From Diaphorobacter sp. HDW4A (GTDB lineage: Bacteria; Pseudomonadota; Gammaproteobacteria; Burkholderiales; Burkholderiaceae_C), in contig NZ_CP049910.1 in assembly GCF_011305995.1 (NCBI RefSeq), forward strand, positions 6,152,501 to 6,216,500: DNA of 64,000 nt. Reading direction: 5' to 3'. Positions 56,891 to 64,000 of the stretch are shown one piece after another. Below the pieces are notes generated by a model. The model was given only the letters and a program-made list of their open reading frames with translations. It ran no database searches and was not told the origin of the DNA. A program made the translations under genes and the position numbers. Each line of letters starts with the position of its first letter. The first letter of the stretch is position 1.

Positions 56891-58699
56891 TCAGAGTTTG
56901 GTGCTTTCGGCGACCTTGTCTTCGCGCAGCCAGTGTTTGGCGAGATCGGCGTTGCTGACGGAAAGGCGCACGGTGTCAGGTGCCGAGCCTTCCACCGGAG
57001 CGGGCTGCAGGCGCATCGGTAGCCTGAGCAGCCGGCGGTCACGTGAGACCAGGGCCGTCGCGCGCGGAGAGGCACCCGCGTAGAGCCCCAGATCGTCGAG
57101 CTTTTGCAGGCGCCAGCCCTCGCCACTGGCGAGTTCGATGCCGAGCCACTCGTCACCGGCCATGAATCCGGCCTGTTCCGCAAGGCCGCCCTGCAGCACG
57201 ACTTTGGCGGTGATGCCTGAGCCGTTTTCCTGCACGCGCAGGCCTAGGCGCTGGGCGACGGCGGTGGTGTCGGCATGCAGCTCGATGCCGTGGGAGGCCA
57301 GCAGTTCCTTGAGCGGCAGGTCATCGGTGCCGTGCACCCAGCGCTGGAGCTCGGCGGACCAGTCCTTGCCCGAGAGCTTGTGCAGCACGGCGAGCACGTC
57401 GGCCTCGCTCATCGGGCCACCGCGCGTACGCTGCCACAGCGCACGCATCACGTCGTCGAGCGTGGTGCGGCCATGCTGGCGTAGCGCGAGGTCGAGGCAC
57501 AGCGCGACCAGCGAGCCCTTGGTGTAGTAGCTCACCGTGGAGTTGGGCGTGTTCTCGTCCTGACGGTAGTACTTCACCCAGGCGTCGAAGCTCGCCGCCG
57601 CCACGGACTGCACCTTGCGGCCCGGCGTCTGCAGCACCTGGTTGATGGTCTTGGTGATCAGGCGCAGATAGGTCGCGTGGTCGATGAGCCCGGCGCGGCG
57701 CAGCAGCAGGTCGTCGTAGTAACTGGTGAAGCCTTCGAAGAACCACAGCAGTGCGGTGTAGTTTTCCTGGTTGTAGTCGTAGCGTGCGAATTCGGCGGGG
57801 CGCATGCGCTTGACGTTCCAGGTGTGGAAATACTCGTGGCTGATCAGGCCGAGCAGCGTGTTGTAGCCCTCGGGCACAGCTTTCTCGCCAAGGCGCGGCA
57901 GATCGCGGCGGCCGCAGATCAGCGCGGTGCTGGTCTTGTGCTCGAGCCCGCCGTAGCCGTCGTCCACCACGTTGAGCATGAAGAGGTAGTGCGAATGCAC
58001 GGCCTTGCCCTCGCCATGCCAGAAGCGGATTTCGCTCTCGCAGATGCGCTTGGTGTCGGCGACGAGGCGCTCGCCATCGAAAGACGCAGCGGCACCGGCC
58101 ACGACGATGCGGTGCGGCACGCCGCAGGCGGTGAATTTGGCGCTCCAGAACTTGCCGAGCTCCACCGGACAGTCGACCAACTCGTCGTAGTTCGCGGCGA
58201 TATAGGTGCCGAAGCCCGCGCGGTTCACATGCACCGGCGTGAGCGCGGTGGCGGCCTGCCAGCCCTTGATGCGCGCGGGCGGCGCGATATCGATACCGTG
58301 CGGCTTGTCTTCGAGGCCCACGGCGCGCAGGCAGACGCTGGTGCCGTTGAAGAAGCCGCGCGAGGCGTCGAGCCAAGCGGTGCGCACTGAATGGTCATAG
58401 GCCGCGACCTCGTAGGTCAGCGTGAGCGGTTTGCTCTTCGCGCATTGGGCTACGAAGCGGTGCTTGTCGAGCTGCTGCACCTCGATGGTCTTGCCGTTCT
58501 GCTGCGCCGAAAGCCGCTGCAGGCTCTTGGAAAACTCGCGCACCAGATAGCTGCCCGGAATCCACACGGGCAGCGCCAGTTCCTGATTTTCAGCGGGGCG
58601 GGCGACGACCATGGTCACCTGGAACAGGTGGTTGTGCGGATCACTGGGCTCCACGCGGTAGAAGACGGCGGGCGTGGCGGTGGTGGCTTGGGTGGTCAT
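56891..58699 (-). CDS. M61-family aminopeptidase with PDZ domain
   Basis: A 602-residue peptidase. The N-terminal beta domain carries VWIPGSYLVREFSKSLQ, and the M61 zinc site is HEYFHTWNVKRMRP with a downstream Glu in FFEGFTSYYDDLLLRRAG (HEXXH...E). The C-terminal PDZ domain (about residues 480-570) contains VLQGGLAEQAGFMAGDEWLGI. This is the glycyl aminopeptidase-type family. No signal peptide is evident, so it is probably cytoplasmic. The ATG at 58699 (MTTQATTATPAVFYRVEPSD) begins conserved-looking sequence. Confidence 0.93.
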   Translation of the reverse strand: MTTQATTATPAVFYRVEPSDPHNHLFQVTMVVARPAENQELALPVWIPGSYLVREFSKSLQRLSAQQNGKTIEVQQLDKHRFVAQCAKSKPLTLTYEVAAYDHSVRTAWLDASRGFFNGTSVCLRAVGLEDKPHGIDIAPPARIKGWQAATALTPVHVNRAGFGTYIAANYDELVDCPVELGKFWSAKFTACGVPHRIVVAGAAASFDGERLVADTKRICESEIRFWHGEGKAVHSHYLFMLNVVDDGYGGLEHKTSTALICGRRDLPRLGEKAVPEGYNTLLGLISHEYFHTWNVKRMRPAEFARYDYNQENYTALLWFFEGFTSYYDDLLLRRAGLIDHATYLRLITKTINQVLQTPGRKVQSVAAASFDAWVKYYRQDENTPNSTVSYYTKGSLVALCLDLALRQHGRTTLDDVMRALWQRTRGGPMSEADVLAVLHKLSGKDWSAELQRWVHGTDDLPLKELLASHGIELHADTTAVAQRLGLRVQENGSGITAKVVLQGGLAEQAGFMAGDEWLGIELASGEGWRLQKLDDLGLYAGASPRATALVSRDRRLLRLPMRLQPAPVEGSAPDTVRLSVSNADLAKHWLREDKVAESTKL

Positions 58700-58756
58700 C
58701 TGGTCGGTGTTCTGTACGGGTGAGTGCCATCCACTATATGCGGACGCTCGCCTCAA

Positions 58757-58791
58757 AAGGAAAAGGCCGGGGCTGCGAGCACCCGGCCTTT
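58757..58791 (-). terminator. intrinsic terminator after dsbC
   Basis: AAAGGCCGGG (58762-58771) and CCCGGCCTTT (58782-58791) form a 10-bp stem, followed on the minus strand by TTCCTTTTG. It separates dsbC from the M61 peptidase gene. Confidence 0.8.
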
Positions 58792-58838
58792 GGAGAGTTC
58801 ATCGGGCGGCACGCCTTGCGGCGCAGCCCATCATGTCA

Positions 58839-59555
58839 TCACTTGGAGGAGATGACGGTGGCGAGGCGCTTTTCGACTTCCTGCGCGCTGATCGCGCCCG
58901 GCACGCGGGTGCCGTCCTGGAAGATGATCGTCGGCGTGCCGGTGATCTTGTGCTTGCGGCCAAGCGCCAGATTGCGCTGGATGGCTGCGGTGTCGCAGCT
59001 GGCGGCGGGCGTGACCTTCTCGCGCAGCATGTGGTCTTCCCACTCCTTGACGCGGTCCTTGGCGCACCAGATGTTGCGGCTTTTTTCTGCCGAATCGGGG
59101 CTCAGGATCGGGTAGAGGAACATGTAGACCGTGACGTTGTCCACGTTCTGCAGGTCCTTCTCGAAGCGCTTGCAGTAGCCGCAGTTTGGATCTTCGAACA
59201 CGGCGATCTTGCGCTTGCCGTTGCCGCGCACGATGGTGAACGCATCGGCCAGCGGCAGTGCATCGAAACTGACGGCGGTGAGCTTGTTGATGCGGTCTTC
59301 CGTCAGGTTGCGGCGCGCCTTGGTGTCGATGAGCTCACCTTGGATCAGGTAGTTGCCCCCGGCGTCCGTATAGAACACGTCGGTGCCCATGCGCACTTCG
59401 TACAGCCCCTTCATCGGCGTGGCGGAGATTTCCTCGATGTTCTGCAGTTGCGGAATGCGCTCGGTCAGGGCCTTGCGGATGGCCGCTTCCTGTGCGAACA
59501 CGCCCGTGCTCATTGCGAGTGCGGCGCCTGCCAGCAAGGTAGTGACTAGTTTCAT
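58839..59555 (-). CDS. dsbC: thiol:disulfide interchange protein DsbC
   Basis: A 238-residue periplasmic disulfide isomerase. Signal peptide MKLVTTLLAGAALAMSTGVFAQ; an N-terminal dimerisation domain (MKGLYEVRMGTDVFYTDAGGNYLIQGELIDTK); and a thioredoxin domain with the active site FEDPNCGYCKRFEKDL (Cys-Gly-Tyr-Cys). ITGTPTIIFQDG holds the cis-Pro, and the second Cys pair (WCAKD...SCDTAA) matches the structural disulfide. The start at 59555 is the ATG just before the signal peptide. It follows the UbiH-like gene by 85 bp. Confidence 0.95.
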   Translation of the reverse strand: MKLVTTLLAGAALAMSTGVFAQEAAIRKALTERIPQLQNIEEISATPMKGLYEVRMGTDVFYTDAGGNYLIQGELIDTKARRNLTEDRINKLTAVSFDALPLADAFTIVRGNGKRKIAVFEDPNCGYCKRFEKDLQNVDNVTVYMFLYPILSPDSAEKSRNIWCAKDRVKEWEDHMLREKVTPAASCDTAAIQRNLALGRKHKITGTPTIIFQDGTRVPGAISAQEVEKRLATVISSK

Positions 59556-59640
59556 GGTGCTGTTCTCTTTTCTCATCCACTCAAAGGTTCATCAAATTCG
59601 TTTCGACGCGCGTTCAGTCCATGCCTTCTCGGCCGCGGGC

Positions 59641-60786
59641 TCAGCGTCTGGTCGGCGGCTGCAGTCCCATGGCCTGACGGGCGACCCAGTCCTTGATCGG
59701 GCCGCTCATCTCGAATCCTCTCATGCCCCAGTTGCGCAGCGCCTGCAGCGGTGATTCTGGACGGGCAAACAATTGTTGCAGCGCATCCATGGTCGTTCCC
59801 AACGGCAGCAGCGCGGACTTGCGTTCGCGCTCGTATTGCCGCAGCAGCTTCGCATCGCCCACGCTGCGCCAGCTCTGGCGCTCGCTCAGAATGCGCGCCA
59901 GCGCCGACACATCGCCAATGCCGATGTTCAGCCCCTGACCCGCGAGCGGATGCACCGAGTGCGCCGCATCGCCAGCCAAGGCCCATGATTGATCTGCTGC
60001 GCCCGGCATTGCCCCGCACCAGCGGCACGCTTGCGCCTGCTGCAGGGGCCACGACGCGCGCGGCGCAATCAGCTCCAGCGTGCCAAGGCTGCTTTCGCTG
60101 ACTTCCTGCAGTTTCTGCACGAAAGCGGCATCGTCGCAGGACAGCCATTGCTGCACCTGCTCGTGGGGGATAGACCAGACAACCGCAACAGAGTTCCCTT
60201 GCTCGCCTTCGAGCGGCAGAAACGCCAGGATGCTGCCGTCCGCCGTGAACCACTGGCGCGCGATCTGGCTGTGCGTGCGCTCGCAGCGCAGCCGCGTGGC
60301 AATCGCCGTCTGGCCGTAGGGCGTTACGTCGAATTCCACGCCGAACTCCGCTCGGCTCTTGCTCGCGCGGCCTTCACAGACCACCGTCAGCGGCGCCTTG
60401 ACCGGTTCGCGCACCACGTCGACCAGCGGTTGAAAGCGCGTCGCGTCCGCCAGTCGGCGCTCCAGCGCTGGCACGTCCACGATCCATGCCATGGCTTCTG
60501 CGTGCTGCCTGTTCGCGTCGAAAGTGACCGAGCCACCCTGATCGCCATGCACCTGCATCTGCAGCACGGCCGTCGCATGCTCGGGATCTGGCCAGCTGCG
60601 TACCGACTCCAGAATCGCCCGCGAGGCCACATTCATCGCATAGGCCCGCACGTCGGAATGCGAGGGCGCGTGCGAGCCCGCGGAATCGACCAGAGCGACG
60701 GACAGCCGCTCCCGTGCCAACAGCAACGCCAAGGTGCGGCCCACAATGCCGGCACCGCGGATACATACGTCAAAAGTTTGCGCCAT
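59641..60786 (-). CDS. UbiH/UbiF-family FAD-dependent hydroxylase
   Basis: A 381-residue flavoprotein monooxygenase. FDVCIRGAGIVGRTLALLLARERLSVALVD is the N-terminal ADP-binding fold (GXGXXG, here G-A-G-I-V-G). SWALAGDAAHSVHPLAGQGLNIGIGDVSALARIL is the diagnostic FAD-ribityl motif of the ubiquinone-biosynthesis hydroxylases. A particular ring position (UbiH, UbiF or UbiI) cannot be assigned. The ATG at 60786 starts MAQTFDVCIRGAG. It is divergent from the MOSC gene with 111 bp between starts. Confidence 0.92.
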   Translation of the reverse strand: MAQTFDVCIRGAGIVGRTLALLLARERLSVALVDSAGSHAPSHSDVRAYAMNVASRAILESVRSWPDPEHATAVLQMQVHGDQGGSVTFDANRQHAEAMAWIVDVPALERRLADATRFQPLVDVVREPVKAPLTVVCEGRASKSRAEFGVEFDVTPYGQTAIATRLRCERTHSQIARQWFTADGSILAFLPLEGEQGNSVAVVWSIPHEQVQQWLSCDDAAFVQKLQEVSESSLGTLELIAPRASWPLQQAQACRWCGAMPGAADQSWALAGDAAHSVHPLAGQGLNIGIGDVSALARILSERQSWRSVGDAKLLRQYERERKSALLPLGTTMDALQQLFARPESPLQALRNWGMRGFEMSGPIKDWVARQAMGLQPPTRR

Positions 60787-60897
60787 ACGGGGAATTGTAG
60801 GAGGCGCGGCGATCTGCTCGCCCGAGAGTGCAGAATCCCCGTTTCGCGGGTGCGCCGCCCGGCACATGCCCGCCCCCTCGCCAGCGGAGTTGACCCC

Positions 60898-61788
60898 ATG
60901 AGTTTCGAGTCTGATCAATACGATCTGGCAGGCCGCATCCAAAGCCTGTACATCCACCCCATCAAGTCCTGCACGGGCATCGCCGTGCAGCAGGCCCTGC
61001 TCACGTCAAGCGGCCTGCAATGGGACCGCGCGTGGATGGTGACCGACCTGGACGGTGCCCTGCGCACCCAGCGCGAACTGCCGCGCATGGTGCTCGTCCA
61101 GCCCGCGTTCGACGGCGAATCGCTCGTGTTGAACGCCCCCGGCATGCCCGAGCTGCGCCTGCCCACCGCCGCACCGAGCGCGCAAGGCAACGAAACCCGC
61201 GCTCGCGTCTGGCGCGACACCGTCTCCGCTCTCGACATGGGCGACGAGCCCGCACGCTGGTTCTCCCGATACCTCGAGGTGCCGTGCCGCCTCGTGCGTT
61301 TCAACCCCGACCATCGCCGCATCGTCGACCCCGAGTGGACCGGCGATGTCGAAGCCATCACCCAGTTCGCCGACGGTTTTCCCATGCTGGTGACCAGCAC
61401 GGAATCCATTACCGAGCTTAACCAGCGTCTCGAAGCTGCGGGCGAGCCGACCGTCGACGTGCGCCGCTTTCGCCCCAACATCGTCATCGACGGCGTCGAA
61501 TCCCACGACGAAGACCGCATCGACTCGCTGTTCATCGACACGGGCGATGCAGATGACGCGGTCGTCGAACTCAAAATGGCCAAGCCCTGCAGCCGCTGTC
61601 CCATGCCCGACGTGAACCCCGACAACGCCGCTGTCGGCACCCAGGTCAACACCATGCTGCGCCACTATCGCCAGGACCCGCGCATGGAGGGCGCGCTCAC
61701 CTTTGGCATGAACGCGATCACGCTCGAGGGCGAGGGGCAGGTGCTGCGCGTGGGGCAGCAGGTGGGGGGGAATCTGAGTTTTGATTGA
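60898..61788 (+). CDS. MOSC-domain protein (MOSC N-terminal beta-barrel type)
   Basis: A 296-residue protein. The N-terminal MOSC_N beta barrel starts GRIQSLYIHPIKSCTGIAVQQALLTSSGLQWDRAWMV, and the C-terminal MOSC domain contains DVRRFRPNIVIDGVE and MAKPCSRCPMPDVNPDNAAVGTQVN with the conserved Cys proposed to carry sulfur. MOSC proteins such as YcbX and mARC deliver or bind molybdenum cofactor and reduce N-hydroxylated compounds. GGAG (60886-60889) precedes the ATG. It ends 97 bp before the ychF fragment. Confidence 0.93.
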   Translation: MSFESDQYDLAGRIQSLYIHPIKSCTGIAVQQALLTSSGLQWDRAWMVTDLDGALRTQRELPRMVLVQPAFDGESLVLNAPGMPELRLPTAAPSAQGNETRARVWRDTVSALDMGDEPARWFSRYLEVPCRLVRFNPDHRRIVDPEWTGDVEAITQFADGFPMLVTSTESITELNQRLEAAGEPTVDVRRFRPNIVIDGVESHDEDRIDSLFIDTGDADDAVVELKMAKPCSRCPMPDVNPDNAAVGTQVNTMLRHYRQDPRMEGALTFGMNAITLEGEGQVLRVGQQVGGNLSFD

Positions 61789-61885
61789 GTGGATCGACGA
61801 AAGGGTGAAGACCCGCGGGTTTGGGGTATCTGCCACAAGCCGGTAAAATGACAGGTTTGTCTCCCGAACACCAGAAAGCCCTGCC

Positions 61886-61993
61886 ATGAGCCTCAAATGC
61901 GGCATCGTGGGCCTGCCCAATGTGGGCAAGTCCACTCTTTTCAACGCGCTGACGAAGGCTGGCATTGCCGCCGAGAACTATCCGTTCGCCTGA
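61886..61993 (+). pseudogene. ychF: 5' fragment of ychF, disrupted after 34 codons
   Basis: [20 protein letters not shown] then [15 protein letters not shown] and TGA. The first 34 residues are a perfect YchF (OLA1-type ATPase/GTPase) N-terminus with the P-loop GLPNVGKST; the family continues NYPFCTIEPN, but here the sequence leaves the family after NYPF. The remaining about 330 codons are not present between this point and the window edge. An otherwise intact start, P-loop and upstream gap argue for a recent disruption. The sequence to the right belongs to a type I R-M locus, so this is probably the left boundary of an insertion. Confidence 0.9.
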
Positions 61994-62159
61994 ATGCGTT
62001 GAAGATGCCTGAAGCCTCAAGGACTTCCGGGATGCCGTCAAGGCAAGTTGGCAAATCGCGGATCAAAAATATCTCGAACACAATATAGTGCGGTGTCTTC
62101 CTCCGGGCGCCCCGGTTAAGTTCAAGTAGTGCGCCTTGCAGGGGAAGTGCCCTTGCAAA
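61994..62159. other. junction region between the ychF fragment and hsdM
   Basis: These 166 bp include a protein-like frame without a start (62013-62129; SLKDFRDAVKASWQ..., ending PGAPVKFK then TAG), which could be the tail of a truncated gene. A hairpin TTGCAGGG/CCCTTGCAA (62136-62158) directly precedes the hsdM ATG. No integrase, transposase or clear terminal repeat is visible at the break. Confidence 0.45.
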
Positions 62160-63647
62160 ATGATCACTGGAACCATCAAACATCAAGTAGACCGCATCTG
62201 GGACGCATTCTGGTCCGGCGGTATCTCTAACCCCATCGAAGTGATTGAGCAGCTCACCTATTTGCTGTTCATCAAGCGACTGGACGATCTTCAGACCCTT
62301 AAGGAGAAAAAGGCTAACCGCATTGGTAAGCCTGTTGATAGCCCCATCTACCCCCCGGCACAGCGCCATCTGCGTTGGTCTGTGTTCAAGGACATGGGCG
62401 ACGCATCGGCAATGTATGAAACCGTGGCGGACGAGGTTTTCCCGTTCATTCGCAACCTCGGCGGAGCAGGCGATGACTCCACCTACGCCAGGCACATGAA
62501 GGATGCGCGCTTCACCATTCCCAACGCCGGTTTGCTGGCCAAGGTGGTGGATATGGTGAACGACATCCCCATGGACGACCGCGACACCAAGGGCGATCTG
62601 TACGAATACATGCTCGGCAAGATCGCCACTGCCGGCCAGAACGGCCAGTTCCGTACGCCGCGCCATATCATCAAACTCATGGTGGACATGATGGCTCCCA
62701 CGCCGTCTGACGCGATCTGCGACCCCGCATGCGGCACGGCGGGCTTTCTGGTAGCTGCTGCCGAGTATCTGCAAGATCACCACGCGCAGGCCATCCACAA
62801 AGACGCCAAATCAACGCGGCGCTTCAACGAAGAGACCTTCTTCGGCTTCGATTTCGACAGCACCATGCTGCGCATCGGGTCCATGAACATGCTGCTGCAC
62901 GGCGTGGAAAACCCGCGCATAGAAAACCGCGATTCGCTTAGCGAAGGGCACTCCGGTGTGTCCGAAGAGTTCAGCCTGATTCTGGCGAACCCACCGTTTG
63001 CGGGTAGTCTCGACGACGAGAGTGTGGCCAGCGACTTGCAGGCCATTGTTAAGACCAGGAAGACCGAGCTGCTGTTCGTTGCGCTATTCCTGCGCTTGAT
63101 GAAGAACGGCGGACGCGCTGCGGTTATCGTGCCGGATGGCGTGCTCTTTGGCTCCAGCAAGGCCCACAAGGCGCTGCGCCAGATGCTGGTGGAAGAGCAC
63201 AAACTCGATGGCATCGTCTCCATGCCGTCCGGCGTGTTCAAGCCGTATGCGGGTGTTTCGACCGCGATTCTGCTGTTCACCAAGACCAGCAGCGGCGGCA
63301 CGGATGGTGTCTGGTTCTACGACATGCAGGCTGATGGCTTCAGTCTGGACGACAAGCGCAATGTGCTGCCTGACGGACATGACAACAACAATCTGCCGGA
63401 TGTGCTGGCGCGCTGGGCTGAGCGCAATGGTTCAGAGAAGCAACGTGCGCGTATTGATCAAAGCTTTGTGGTGCCCAAGGCGGATATCGCGGCGAATGGG
63501 TATGACCTGTCGATCAATCGCTATAAGGAAGTGGTGCACGCAGCGGTGGAGTATGAATCGCCGCAGAAGATATTGGCGGATTTGAAGGTGCTGGAGAAGG
63601 AGATTTTGGCGGGGGTGGAGGAGCTTGAGGGGATGCTCAGTGCCTAA
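62160..63647 (+). CDS. hsdM: type I restriction-modification system methyltransferase subunit HsdM
   Basis: A 495-residue N6-adenine methyltransferase. The N-terminal HsdM_N helices (ITGTIKHQVDRIWDAFWSGGISNPIEVIEQLTYLLFIKRLDD) are followed by the SAM motif ICDPACGTAGFLVAAAEYL, the catalytic motif IV LILANPPFAGSL (NPPF), and VIVPDGVLFGSSKAHKALRQ. The ATG at 62160 (MITGTIKHQ) fits the family; the frame extends to a TTG at 62136. hsdS overlaps its end by 8 bp. The complex would methylate one site on both strands and, with HsdR (outside the window), restrict foreign DNA. Confidence 0.96.
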   Translation: MITGTIKHQVDRIWDAFWSGGISNPIEVIEQLTYLLFIKRLDDLQTLKEKKANRIGKPVDSPIYPPAQRHLRWSVFKDMGDASAMYETVADEVFPFIRNLGGAGDDSTYARHMKDARFTIPNAGLLAKVVDMVNDIPMDDRDTKGDLYEYMLGKIATAGQNGQFRTPRHIIKLMVDMMAPTPSDAICDPACGTAGFLVAAAEYLQDHHAQAIHKDAKSTRRFNEETFFGFDFDSTMLRIGSMNMLLHGVENPRIENRDSLSEGHSGVSEEFSLILANPPFAGSLDDESVASDLQAIVKTRKTELLFVALFLRLMKNGGRAAVIVPDGVLFGSSKAHKALRQMLVEEHKLDGIVSMPSGVFKPYAGVSTAILLFTKTSSGGTDGVWFYDMQADGFSLDDKRNVLPDGHDNNNLPDVLARWAERNGSEKQRARIDQSFVVPKADIAANGYDLSINRYKEVVHAAVEYESPQKILADLKVLEKEILAGVEELEGMLSA

Positions 63648-64000
63648 ACTTGTCGATTGCGCGCTGATTAATCCAAAGTTCGATAAAGCTTTGGCAAGCA
63701 AAGGAGAGCTTGCAAGTTTTGTCCCTATGGCGGCTGTTTCGGCGGAAACGGGTTCCATCGTTGAGCATGAGGTCAGAGAAATAGACGGTTTGTTGAAAGG
63801 ATTCACACCTTTCCAGCCCGAAGATGTTTTGGTTGCAAAGATCACGCCTTGCTTTGAGAACGGCAAAATTGCGCATGCCAATATTGAGCGCCGGTTTGGC
63901 TTCGGCTCTACGGAGTTTCATGTGGTGCGCGCCGACACCCAGAAACTGGATGAACGATATCTTTTTCACTTCCTGCGACAGCCACGAATCCGTGTCGAGG
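63640..64000 (+). CDS. hsdS: type I restriction-modification specificity subunit HsdS (partial, 3' end outside window)
   Basis: An open frame from GTG at 63640 to the window edge, 120 complete codons, overlapping the hsdM stop. It reads PKLVDCALINPKFDKALASK..., then VPMAAVSAETG, FQPEDVLVAKITPCFENGKIA and GFGSTEFHVVRA, ending DERYLFHFLRQP. ED(V/I)L.AKITPC.ENGK and GSTEFHVLR are hallmarks of an HsdS target-recognition domain. HsdS chooses the DNA target. The base composition looks lower in GC than the flanking core genes, as usual for hsdS. Confidence 0.9.
   Translation, partial: MPKLVDCALINPKFDKALASKGELASFVPMAAVSAETGSIVEHEVREIDGLLKGFTPFQPEDVLVAKITPCFENGKIAHANIERRFGFGSTEFHVVRADTQKLDERYLFHFLRQPRIRVE

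Noticed and set aside
62013..62129. Continuation of YchF after a frameshift
   Set aside because: The translated residues (KDFRDAVKASWQ...) do not match any part of the YchF sequence as I know it, so a simple frameshift does not explain the break.
61941..62798. A 285-codon minus-strand frame across the ychF/hsdM junction
   Set aside because: It overlaps the well-supported hsdM and ychF start on the opposite strand and shows no integrase or transposase motifs.

Overview
The window is chromosomal DNA of a high-GC betaproteobacterium, most probably Comamonadaceae (Comamonas/Delftia/Acidovorax relatives). This placement is inferred from gene content and order (dsbC/M61 peptidase/UbiH-type hydroxylase, YpjD-like gene divergent from ffh, PilSR next to ampD) and from recurrent structured intergenic repeats; it was not tested by any search. 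About fifty protein genes are supported, plus two tRNA genes, one TPP riboswitch, one probable aromatic amino acid attenuator and a paired NrdR operator.

Layout. 1-4917: a co-directional cluster (end of an unidentified gene, DUF1214 protein, sulfotransferase-like protein, two paralogous SnoaL-like proteins, an SRPBCC protein and an SDR) that looks like an uncharacterised catabolic or modification pathway. 4918-7170: TPP-riboswitch-controlled thiC. 7301-9831: RcnB-like exported protein, ruvC, IclR-type regulator. 9837-14678: minus-strand block RNB nuclease, TonB-like protein, aroE, mtgA. 14821-19951: PglL/Wzy-type oligosaccharyltransferase, YqiA esterase, rodA, tldD. 19952-24718: leader peptide/attenuator plus DAHP synthase, a small unknown protein, mpl, a hypothetical and a TlpA-like thioredoxin. 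24830-30498: accB-accC, prmA, a DUF3426 zinc-ribbon membrane protein, a PfkB kinase. 30728-35850: DUF2339-DUF3999 membrane pair. 35947-41135: histone H1-like repeat protein, nrdB, nrdA and NrdR boxes. 41361-46270: minus-strand operon of a YpjD-like protein, PP0621-like protein, pilS, pilR, ampD. 46365-51406: ffh, miaB, an exported hypothetical and a phosphatase. 51608-55904: Tat-exported GMC oxidoreductase, twin tRNA-Met, an intact periplasmic binding protein and a 5'-truncated copy of it. 55992-61788: enoyl-CoA hydratase, M61 peptidase, dsbC, UbiH-like hydroxylase, MOSC protein. 61886-64000: the first 34 codons of ychF, abruptly cut, followed by a type I restriction-modification locus (hsdM, start of hsdS).

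Most noteworthy: (1) a short upstream frame before the DAHP synthase gene encoding seven consecutive aromatic residues (FYFYFWF), followed by an intrinsic terminator, the layout of a ribosome-mediated attenuator; (2) ychF broken at its 35th codon with a type I R-M system beyond the break, suggesting an island boundary; (3) a family of about 210 bp structured repeats (five copies here), one of which forms the exact edge of a truncated binding-protein gene and has given it a new hydrophobic N-terminus in frame; (4) two further structured repeat types at 3425-3586 and 18366-18444; (5) the uncharacterised DUF1214/sulfotransferase/SnoaL cluster at the left edge.
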